5,812 nt of DNA, taken from assembly GCA_023405705.1 (NCBI GenBank), contig JAEXXR010000613.1, positions 1 to 5,812 of the forward strand, given 5' to 3'. Shown in pieces: positions 1 through 5,377 of this stretch. The first letter of the stretch is position 1. Every line of letters starts with the position of its first letter. This DNA is from Actinomycetes bacterium. GTDB taxonomy: Bacteria; Actinomycetota; Thermoleophilia; Solirubrobacterales; Solirubrobacteraceae. The position numbers and the translations under genes were made by a program. The notes under the pieces were generated by a model. The model saw only the letters and a list, made by a program, of their open reading frames with translations. It was not told the origin of the DNA and did not search any database.

Positions 1-1840
1 CGTCGGCGGGGTCGGCGCCGCGCTCGCGCAGGTATGCCTCGACCAGGCCGGTCGCGACGGCGTTGCGCGGGCCCTCGACGGCGCGGACGTTGCCGGTGCC
101 GCAGACGACGCCGTGGTCGGCAAGCGCCTCGGCGACCAGCTCGGGGATCTCGAAGTCGAGCGCCGAGCCGCCGATCAGCACGACGAACTCGATCCCGCGC
201 ACGGCGCCGTGCTCGGCGACCTCGCGCAGCGCCCGCAGGGCATTGACGGCGAAGACGCGCCGCTTCGCGTCGCGGCGGACGCGGCGGATGCGGTCGAGGC
301 CGTGGCGGACGGGGATCGGCACCATGCCGCCGTCCTCGGTCAGCGCGACGACGTGGGCGAAGGTCTCGGCCGGGAGCGCGGTGTCGAAGTACTGGACGGT
401 GCCGTCCTCCAGCCGCACGTGGAAGAGCGACTCGACCTTCGCCAGCGGGCAGGTCTTGACGTGCTCGGCCAGCTCGCGGTCCTCGATCCCCAGCTCGGAG
501 CCGATCAGCTTCGTGACGAGGTCGCCGGCGCCGGCCGCGTGGTAGGTCGCGACCTGCTCCTCGCCGCGCGCGAGCGCGGCGTCGGTCGAGCCGCCGCCGA
601 GGTCGAGGACGGCGACCGGGACGTCGGTGCCGGGGGTCGTCAGCGCGCCGCGGACGGCCATCTCGGCCTCGACCCCGCCGACGACGACCTCGACGCCGGT
701 CTCCTGCGCGAGCGCCCGCGCGACCTGCTCGATCGGGCCGCGGCTGGTGCGCACCATCGCCGCCAGCGCGACCGCGTTCTCCAGCGCGAACTCGCCCGCC
801 AGGCCGCCGCGGACCTCGCGCGGGACGAAGGTGTCGGCGGCGAGCACGTCGCGGATGCGGATCGTCTCGACGGGATCGCCGGTCAGCTCGGCCATCGTCT
901 CGCGCACGCCGGCGAGCATCCCGCCGACGTGCGAGCCGGCCTCGCCGACGACGTCGGTCAGCGGCTGCACGCGCGCCAGCGCCTCCATGATCTGCTCGGA
1001 GCCGCCGTTGACGTCGACCGTGCGCTTGGCGCGCTCGCCGTGCAGCTCCAGCGCGCCGGCCGGGATGCGGCGGTCGGTGACGTCGCCGCCGGGCGTGCGC
1101 ACGACGACCGCCGAGCGGGTGCCGGTCAGCGCGCGGGCGACCGGCGCGACGACGCGCGTCTCCTCGGGCGTGAGGCCGAAGATCGTCGCGAGGCCGTAGG
1201 AGTTCGCGAGCGTCCGGACGGCGCGGCCGGGGCCGGCGACCTCGACGGCGGCGGCCATCCCCAGCGGCACGCGTTCGACGTGGGTGACCTCGTCGACGAT
1301 CGGGACCGGCCGTCTGAGGCGGTTGGCGATCAGCCGCGCGTCGTCGCGCTGGACGACGGCGCCTGCGATCTCGACGCCGCGCGCGGCGGCGTCGTTGAGC
1401 GCCGCGGCGGCGTGCTCGAAGTCGACGACGGCGCCGATCACGACGATCGCGGGATCGGCGCCGGGCTCCAGCGTGCCGAGCCGCTCGAAGGGGACCGTGA
1501 CGCCGACGCCGAGGCCCTCGCCGCCGGGCGTCTGCGGGTTGTGGCCGATCATCGTCGACTCGGTGATGATCGTCTCGGTGATCGTCTCCATCGCGAGGCC
1601 GCTGATCACCGGGGTCGCCTCGTTGAGCAGGATCGCGTCGACCTCGTCCAGAGAGCGCCCGGCGCTGCGGAGCGCGCGCTCGATCGCGCGCACGGCGCCG
1701 GTGACGTTGGGGACGGTGCCCTTCACGCCCGTGGTCGCGGCGAGGCCCGAGCCGAGGTAGGCGGCAGCGCCTGCCTCGACCGCGGCGGCGCACGCCTCCG
1801 TCGTCGAGTTCCCGATGTCGACACCGACGATCAGGCTCAT
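1..1840 (-). CDS. Diol/glycerol dehydratase reactivase, large (ATPase) subunit, DdrA/PduG family; 3' end cut by window edge
   Basis: This is the chaperone-like ATPase that rescues B12-dependent diol or glycerol dehydratase after its adenosylcobalamin is damaged, by exchanging dead cobalamin for fresh cofactor. The frame runs 613 codons from ATG 1840 without a stop. The family is about 610 residues, so only a few codons should be missing. It follows PduG nearly end to end from memory: DIGNSTTE at 8-15 (first phosphate loop), ETITETIITESTMIGHNPQT at 85-104, DLGGGSTDA at 413-421 (second phosphate loop), KVESLFH at 468-474, IGGSALDFE at 556-564 and EGPRNAVATGL at 589-599. T104, D166 and D183 match the residues I recall as metal ligands at the DdrA-DdrB interface in Klebsiella DdrA. 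The start is supported by GAGGAG ten bases upstream. It is the first gene of its unit, unlike classic pdu operons where it follows the dehydratase genes. The small subunit is not in the window. Confidence 0.96.
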   Translation of the reverse strand, partial: MSLIVGVDIGNSTTEACAAAVEAGAAAYLGSGLAATTGVKGTVPNVTGAVRAIERALRSAGRSLDEVDAILLNEATPVISGLAMETITETIITESTMIGHNPQTPGGEGLGVGVTVPFERLGTLEPGADPAIVVIGAVVDFEHAAAALNDAAARGVEIAGAVVQRDDARLIANRLRRPVPIVDEVTHVERVPLGMAAAVEVAGPGRAVRTLANSYGLATIFGLTPEETRVVAPVARALTGTRSAVVVRTPGGDVTDRRIPAGALELHGERAKRTVDVNGGSEQIMEALARVQPLTDVVGEAGSHVGGMLAGVRETMAELTGDPVETIRIRDVLAADTFVPREVRGGLAGEFALENAVALAAMVRTSRGPIEQVARALAQETGVEVVVGGVEAEMAVRGALTTPGTDVPVAVLDLGGGSTDAALARGEEQVATYHAAGAGDLVTKLIGSELGIEDRELAEHVKTCPLAKVESLFHVRLEDGTVQYFDTALPAETFAHVVALTEDGGMVPIPVRHGLDRIRRVRRDAKRRVFAVNALRALREVAEHGAVRGIEFVVLIGGSALDFEIPELVAEALADHGVVCGTGNVRAVEGPRNAVATGLVEAYLRERGADPAD

Positions 1841-1850
1841 CTCACTCTCT

Positions 1851-1856
1851 CTCCTC
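1851..1856 (-). promoter_or_regulatory. Shine-Dalgarno site of the reactivase gene
   Basis: Read on the minus strand this is GAGGAG, followed by a ten-base purine-rich spacer and then ATG at 1840. It fixes the start at a position where the protein begins MSLIVGVDIGNS, as expected for the family N-terminus. Confidence 0.8.
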
Positions 1857-2021
1857 GGCGGATGGAAATTCACTCCAAACCGACTGATGAGCGATCCTGG
1901 ACGACGAATCGCCCGGCGTCCAGCGTCACTGCAACGAAACCGCAACGTTTGGCGCGAGCAGCGGGGTTGCAACGAATGGCGCCGTAGCGTCGCTTTCCGG
2001 AGAGGCGGTCACACCGTCAAA

Positions 2022-2027
2022 GAGGAG
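2022..2027 (+). promoter_or_regulatory. Shine-Dalgarno site of the membrane-protein gene
   Basis: A purine run containing GAGGAG lies at about 2022-2027, eight bases before the ATG at 2036. It supports that start; the encoded hydrophobic N-terminus begins at once with MDFSLELLLAAF. Confidence 0.8.
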
Positions 2028-2035
2028 AGTGAACG

Positions 2036-3115
2036 ATGGACTTCAGCCTTGAGCTGCTGCTGGCGGCGTTCGCGGGCGGCTGCTTCGGCGCGCTCTGCAG
2101 CGCGCTGATCGCCTTCGCGCTGACCGGCGCGATCGTCCTGCTGGGCGTCGGGGTGGCGCTCGCGGGCGGCAGCGTCGACGTGCTCGGAACGTTCGCGTTC
2201 GGCCCCGTGTTCGGGCCGCACGTCGCCTTCGCCGGAGCCGTCGCCGCGGTCGCCTACGCGGCGCGCCGCGGCCACGTCGAGAGCGGACGCGACATCGCGA
2301 CGCCGCTGGCCAGCCTCGGCCGCCCCGACCCGATCGTCGTCGGCGGCCTCTTCGGCGTCGGCGGCTACGCGGTCCAGCAGGTGCTGGTCGAGCTGCTCGC
2401 CAAGAGCGACGGCAGCGGCTTCTACACCGACACGGTCGCGCTGGCGGTGGTCGTCTCGGCGCTCGTCGCCCGCTTCGCGTTCGGCTCCGCCGGCCTGCTC
2501 GGCGCCCGCCCCGCCCGCCGGCCGCGGCCGATCATGGCCGGCGGCTCGCAGGAGGCCGACCTCGCGTTCTCTGGCGAAAGCATCGGCGTGGCTGCCAAGG
2601 ACGCAGAGAGCGTGGTGGGCGCCAGCCCACGAGCGATCGAGGACGCCGGGGGCACCGCGGACGAAGTCCGTGGTCGCGTCGAGGCGCCGCCAGAGTGGGT
2701 TCCGTGGCAGAGAGACTGGTCTCAGGCCGCGTTGCTCGGCCTCGTCTCCGGCGTCGCCGCCGCGTGGGTGCTCGGCGCCGTCGCCGAGGTCGACCCGTCG
2801 CTGGCCGGCGCCGGCGCGCTCGTCGGCTTCGGCGTCTCGGCGAGCCTGCTCGCGCTGCTCGTCGTCGGCGCCAGCGTGCCGGTCACCCACCACATGACGC
2901 TCCCCGCCGCCGTCGCCGCCGGCTTCATGATCGCGGCCGGCGGCACGACGCTGGCGGCGATCGCCGTCGGCGCCCTCTGCGGCGTGCTCGGCGCGCTGCT
3001 GGGCGAGGCCTGCGCACGGCTGTTCCTCGTCCACGGCGACACCCACGTCGACCCACCCGCGCTCGCGATCGCGCTGATGACGACGGCGATCGTGCTGACC
3101 GACCTGGCGCTGTGA
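2036..3115 (+). CDS. Polytopic integral membrane protein of unknown function with apparent internal duplication
   Basis: A protein of 359 residues; I do not recognise the family. Hydrophobic segments by eye are at about 7-45 (probably two helices), 54-76, 98-121, 132-154, 229-250, 256-282, 289-302, 305-331 and 340-358, giving roughly eight to ten membrane spans. Residues 155-228 form a hydrophilic, partly acidic loop. The two hydrophobic halves look related: GPHVAFAGAVAAVAYAARRG (60-79) aligns with THHMTLPAAVAAGFMIAAGG (284-303), and GSGFYTDTVALAV (126-138) with HGDTHVDPPALAI (333-345). Two-fold pseudosymmetry is typical of secondary transporters and channels, so a transport role is plausible but unproven. 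HGDTHVDPPA at 333-342 is polar within a hydrophobic setting and may be functional. The gene is first in a probable two-gene operon, 35 bases before the acyl-CoA synthetase, and divergent from the reactivase. Codon use in residues 179-229 differs sharply from the rest. Confidence 0.9.
   Translation: MDFSLELLLAAFAGGCFGALCSALIAFALTGAIVLLGVGVALAGGSVDVLGTFAFGPVFGPHVAFAGAVAAVAYAARRGHVESGRDIATPLASLGRPDPIVVGGLFGVGGYAVQQVLVELLAKSDGSGFYTDTVALAVVVSALVARFAFGSAGLLGARPARRPRPIMAGGSQEADLAFSGESIGVAAKDAESVVGASPRAIEDAGGTADEVRGRVEAPPEWVPWQRDWSQAALLGLVSGVAAAWVLGAVAEVDPSLAGAGALVGFGVSASLLALLVVGASVPVTHHMTLPAAVAAGFMIAAGGTTLAAIAVGALCGVLGALLGEACARLFLVHGDTHVDPPALAIALMTTAIVLTDLAL
2570..2722 (+). other. Codon-use anomaly covering the inter-half linker of the membrane protein
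   Basis: Codons 179-229 contain 13 A/T-ending codons out of 51 (TCT, GAA, GCT, GCA, CCA, CGA, CGT, GGT, GTT, AGA among them). I count about six in the other 308 codons. The segment encodes the soluble, acidic loop between the two membrane halves. The frame stays open and continues into the second half, so this is not a frameshift. It may be a later insertion, a weakly constrained linker, or a coding stretch with a second function. Confidence 0.7.
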
Positions 3116-3133
3116 GCCGTGCGCGCGCCGAGC

Positions 3134-3139
3134 AAGGAG
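3134..3139 (+). promoter_or_regulatory. Shine-Dalgarno site of the acyl-CoA synthetase gene
   Basis: AAGGAG lies 11 bases before ATG 3151 and only 18 bases after the upstream stop codon (3113-3115). It selects 3151 rather than in-frame ATGs further upstream (from 2695), which would overlap the membrane-protein gene and give an arginine-rich extension foreign to the family. Confidence 0.75.
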
Positions 3140-3150
3140 ACCCGACCCCG

Positions 3151-4740
3151 ATGACACCGACGACCGCGACCGCGACGAGCGCGCCCACCTACGAGCAGGT
3201 CCGCGCCGACCACCGCTGGCGGGTGCCGGAGCGCTACAACATCGCCCACGACGTCTGCGACAAGCACCCGCGCGACGGCCTCGCGATGGTGTGGGAGCGC
3301 TACGACGGCGCCCGCCGCGACCTCACCTGGGGCGAGCTGCAGGACCTCGCCAACCAGGCCGCGCACGTGCTGCGCGCCAACGGCGTCGAGCGCAGCGACC
3401 GCGTCGCCGTCGTGCTGCCGCCCGGTCCCGAGACCGCCGCCGTCTTCCTCGGCACGTGGAAGCTCGGCGCGGTGCTGCTGTCGATGTCGGTCCTGTACGG
3501 CGACGAGGGGATCCGCCACCGCCTCGCCGACAGCGAGCCGACCGTGCTCGTCACCGACGCCGCCAACGCCGGCCGCTTCGACGCCTCGCTCGTCGACCGC
3601 GTGCTGGTGATCGACGAGGGCGAGGGCCTGCTGCACGGCGCGCCGACCGACCCGATCCTCGTCGACACCGCCGCCGACGAGCCGGCGCAGCTCTACTACA
3701 CCTCCGGCACGACGGGGCTGGCGAAGGGGATCGTCCACGCCCATCGCTACATCCTCGGCCACGAGGAGTTCACCTGGTCCCACGAGGTGCAGCCGGGCGA
3801 GCGCTTCCACGGCATGGGCGAGTGGGCGTGGGCGGCCGGGATCGCGCCGCTGCTGGGACCGTGGCGGCTCGGCGCGGTGCAGTGCGTCTACCAGCGGGCC
3901 GGCGGCTTCGACCCGGCAGAGCAGCTCGACTTCCTCTCCCGCCACGCGGTCACGAACGTCTTCACGACGCCGACGGCGGTGCGGGCGATGATGACGCTGA
4001 GAGACGCCGGCGCCCGCTTCCCGCAGCGGTTCCGGCGGGTGTGCAGCGCCGGGGAGCCGCTCAACCCGGAGGCGATCCGCTGGTTCCGCGAGCAGTACGG
4101 CGTCACCGTGCTCGACTACTACGGCCTGACCGAGTCGTATCCGCTCGTCGGCAACTTCCCCTGGATGGAGGTGCGCGAAGGGTCGATGGGCAAGCCGATG
4201 CCCGGCTGGGAGGTCGCGATCCTCGACGAGGACGAGCGGCCGGTCGCGCAGGGCGAGCGCGGCGAGATCTGCCTGCGCGCCCGCACCAACCCGCACTACC
4301 CGCTCGGCTACTGGCGCCGGCCGCGGGAGAGCGAGGAGGCGTTCGGCGGCGAGTGGTTCCACACCAAGGACGCCGCCTCCCAGGACGCGGACGGCTACTA
4401 CTGGTACGAAGGCCGTGCCGACGACGTCATCATCGCCGCCGGCTACCGCATCGGGCCGTTCGAGGTCGAGTCGGTCTGCCTCGAGCACCCGGCCGTGCGC
4501 GAGGCCGCCGCGGTCGCCTCCCCCGACCCGGTCAAGGGCAACGTCGTGAAGGCCTTCGTCGTGCTCGCGGAGGGGTTCTCGCCGTCGGACGAGCTGGCCG
4601 CCACGATCAGAAGGCACGTCCGTGGCCGGCTGTCGGCCTACGCCTACCCGCGCAGGATCGAGTTCGTCAGCGATCTGCCGAAGACGCTCACCGGCAAGAT
4701 CCGCCGGATCGAGCTGCGCCAGCAGGAGCTGGAGCGGTAG
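3151..4740 (+). CDS. AMP-forming acyl-CoA synthetase, medium-chain (ACSM/MACS-like) group
   Basis: A 529-residue cytosolic enzyme of the adenylate-forming superfamily: carboxylate plus ATP gives acyl-AMP and pyrophosphate, then CoA gives acyl-CoA. Visible motifs are the phosphate loop YTSGTTGLAKG (183-193), the aromatic/adenine motif DYYGLTES (322-329), the hinge region GRADDVIIAAGYRIGPFEVE (421-440), and the C-terminal LPKTLTGKIRR (509-519), whose K516 is the expected catalytic lysine of the adenylation step. GYRIGPFEVE, SPDPVKGNVVKAFVVL and YAYPRRIEF closely resemble mammalian ACSM and archaeal MACS enzymes, so a short or medium carboxylate is likelier than a long-chain fatty acid. The substrate cannot be read from the sequence. 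The motif usually written TGD appears as TKD at 405-407. Length is normal. It lies 35 bases behind the membrane protein, probably co-transcribed, and ends before a hairpin. Propionate or another acid derived from diol breakdown is a contextual guess. Confidence 0.95.
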   Translation: MTPTTATATSAPTYEQVRADHRWRVPERYNIAHDVCDKHPRDGLAMVWERYDGARRDLTWGELQDLANQAAHVLRANGVERSDRVAVVLPPGPETAAVFLGTWKLGAVLLSMSVLYGDEGIRHRLADSEPTVLVTDAANAGRFDASLVDRVLVIDEGEGLLHGAPTDPILVDTAADEPAQLYYTSGTTGLAKGIVHAHRYILGHEEFTWSHEVQPGERFHGMGEWAWAAGIAPLLGPWRLGAVQCVYQRAGGFDPAEQLDFLSRHAVTNVFTTPTAVRAMMTLRDAGARFPQRFRRVCSAGEPLNPEAIRWFREQYGVTVLDYYGLTESYPLVGNFPWMEVREGSMGKPMPGWEVAILDEDERPVAQGERGEICLRARTNPHYPLGYWRRPRESEEAFGGEWFHTKDAASQDADGYYWYEGRADDVIIAAGYRIGPFEVESVCLEHPAVREAAAVASPDPVKGNVVKAFVVLAEGFSPSDELAATIRRHVRGRLSAYAYPRRIEFVSDLPKTLTGKIRRIELRQQELER

Positions 4741-4752
4741 GAGCGCGAGCGT

Positions 4753-4782
4753 GCCGCGGTGGGGCGTGCGCCCCGCCGCGGC
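4753..4782. terminator. GC-rich hairpin between convergent genes, probable bidirectional terminator
   Basis: A 13-base-pair stem (arms 4753-4765 and 4770-4782, one G-U type pair) closes a four-base GTGC loop. The outer GAGCG (4741-4745) and CGCTC (4786-4790) could extend it. It begins 12 bases after the synthetase stop and overlaps the end region of the minus-strand gene, whose stop is at 4789-4791. There is no T-tract on either side. Such tail-less hairpins are commonly proposed as terminators in high-GC actinobacteria, but termination here is inferred. Confidence 0.6.
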
Positions 4783-4788
4783 GCCCGC

Positions 4789-5325
4789 TCACGCGATCAC
4801 GCGCGCGAGCTGGCGCCAGCGGGCCTGGCGCCAGCGGAAGAGGCCCTGCGCGAAGCACCGGACGAGCGGGGTGAGCGGGCCGGCGTCGAGCTCGACCGTG
4901 TCGGTGTAGCGGCAGCTGCGCTCGCCGGTCGGCTCGAACGTGAGTGTGTGATCCCAGGCGCGGACCGGGCCGCCGCCCTCGCGCGTGCGCAGCTCGGTCG
5001 CGGTCGCCCCGACGACGCGCAGGCGGTGGCGCCAGCCGGGGAGCACGCCGAGCCACCAGAGGCGGGCGGTCAGCTCCTGCGCTCCGCTGCGGACCGCCTC
5101 CTCCTCGGCCGGCGTGAACGTCTCCGGCAGGCCGGTGACGCGGAGGAACGGCCGCACGACGAAGGCGAACATCGCCGGGTTCTGCGCCAGCTCGCAGGCG
5201 CGCTCGGCGGGGAGCGGGAGGTCGGTCGAGCGGCGTATGCGGGTCCGCAGGGCGGCGGTCGCGGGTCCTGCCGGGGCCGGCGCCGCGGGGCGCGGGAGGC
5301 CGGTCGAGCCGTCGGTGGTCGTCAT
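4789..5325 (-). CDS. Small SRPBCC-like (START/polyketide cyclase-like) protein
   Basis: A 178-residue protein without signal peptide or clear membrane span. It has a low-complexity Pro/Ala-rich N-terminus (1-26), then a pattern that fits an SRPBCC helix-grip ligand-binding fold: a first strand (about 27-38), a helix opening with LPAERACELAQNPAMF (38-53), Trp-rich strands (about 89-106), WDHTLTFEP (124-132), RYTDTVELDAG (139-149) and a long basic C-terminal helix (151-178). The family assignment rests on pattern, not on a diagnostic motif. These proteins bind hydrophobic ligands or act as cyclases or dehydratases; no catalytic role can be assigned. ATG 5325 is chosen because the codons upstream of it (to 5379 or 5406) lose the GC-ending bias and run into the divergent tetR gene. 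It has no Shine-Dalgarno site. An alternative start at 5379 has AGAGGGG upstream, so the start is uncertain. Confidence 0.75.
   Translation of the reverse strand: MTTTDGSTGLPRPAAPAPAGPATAALRTRIRRSTDLPLPAERACELAQNPAMFAFVVRPFLRVTGLPETFTPAEEEAVRSGAQELTARLWWLGVLPGWRHRLRVVGATATELRTREGGGPVRAWDHTLTFEPTGERSCRYTDTVELDAGPLTPLVRCFAQGLFRWRQARWRQLARVIA
4810..4837. repeat. 13-bp direct repeat inside the SRPBCC-like gene
   Basis: CTGGCGCCAGCGG occurs at 4810-4822 and again at 4825-4837. Each copy contains the 10-base palindrome CTGGCGCCAG. On the coding strand they produce two RWRQ tetrapeptides (residues 164-167 and 169-172) in the basic C-terminal helix. Confidence 0.8.
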
Positions 5326-5377
5326 CGCCGATATTGTGAGCAATCGCTCGCGTTTCTCCCACTCGCGTTCCACGCGC
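5326..5377. promoter_or_regulatory. Divergent promoter/operator region of the SRPBCC-like and tetR genes
   Basis: The 52 bases between the chosen starts hold an AT-richer patch and several inverted repeats: ATTG-tgag-CAAT (5333-5344), overlapping GAGC-aatc-GCTC (5338-5349), and CGCGT-tcc-ACGCG (5364-5376), which ends two bases before the tetR start. TetR-family repressors typically bind 15-20 base palindromes in their own divergent promoters, so one or more of these is a candidate operator. On the minus strand CAATAT (5336-5331) could be a -10 element five bases before ATG 5325, but no good -35 matches it. Confidence 0.5.

Larger units (their letters stand above)
1841..2035. promoter_or_regulatory. 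Divergent intergenic control region between the reactivase and the membrane-protein operon
   Basis: These 195 bases lie between two divergent starts and should hold both promoters. They are poorer in GC than the flanks, especially around 1861-1950. GCAACG occurs three times in the same orientation at 1931, 1942 and 1969, the first two spaced 11 bases, about one helical turn. The longer form TGCAACGAA occurs at 1930 and 1968. The inverted repeats AAAC-N6-GTTT (1937-1950) and TGGA-N7-TCCA (1863-1877) are also present. A regulator binding site is plausible, but which protein binds is unknown. I could not assign a convincing -35/-10 pair on either strand, and I see no cobalamin-riboswitch consensus. 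Confidence 0.6.

Noticed and set aside
113..1987. A long plus-strand open frame of 624 codons antisense to the reactivase
   Set aside because: Its product is an Asp/Arg/Ala/Gly-rich string without family features, and it mirrors the codon bias of the minus-strand gene, whose protein matches PduG throughout. It is a high-GC shadow frame.
1841..2035. A cobalamin riboswitch upstream of the B12-related reactivase
   Set aside because: I looked for the B12-box and related conserved segments on both strands and saw none, and the leader is short for a complete cobalamin riboswitch plus promoter.
2009..3157. A minus-strand open frame of 382 codons antisense to the membrane protein
   Set aside because: It is dominated by charged low-complexity runs of Arg, Glu, Asp and Gln and spans the whole plus-strand gene, which has a good ribosome site, GC3 bias and clear hydrophobic helices.
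2722..4617. A minus-strand open frame of 631 codons antisense to the acyl-CoA synthetase
   Set aside because: The plus strand carries all adenylation motifs in order; the antisense product has no recognisable domain and an artefactual Arg/Asp/Val/Gly composition.
3291..4874. A second plus-strand open frame of 527 codons overlapping the synthetase
   Set aside because: The product is extremely arginine-rich and simply reads the synthetase DNA in a shifted frame, running past its stop into the hairpin and the convergent gene.
5333..5344. A true lac operator or vector-derived sequence
   Set aside because: Only about eight bases resemble it, the surrounding DNA is native high-GC sequence, and the match is better explained as part of local inverted repeats.
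4688..5362. A minus-strand open frame of 224 codons overlapping the SRPBCC-like gene
   Set aside because: Arg/Pro/Ala-rich and out of frame with the sequence that gives a balanced, SRPBCC-like protein; it also runs through the terminator into the synthetase gene.
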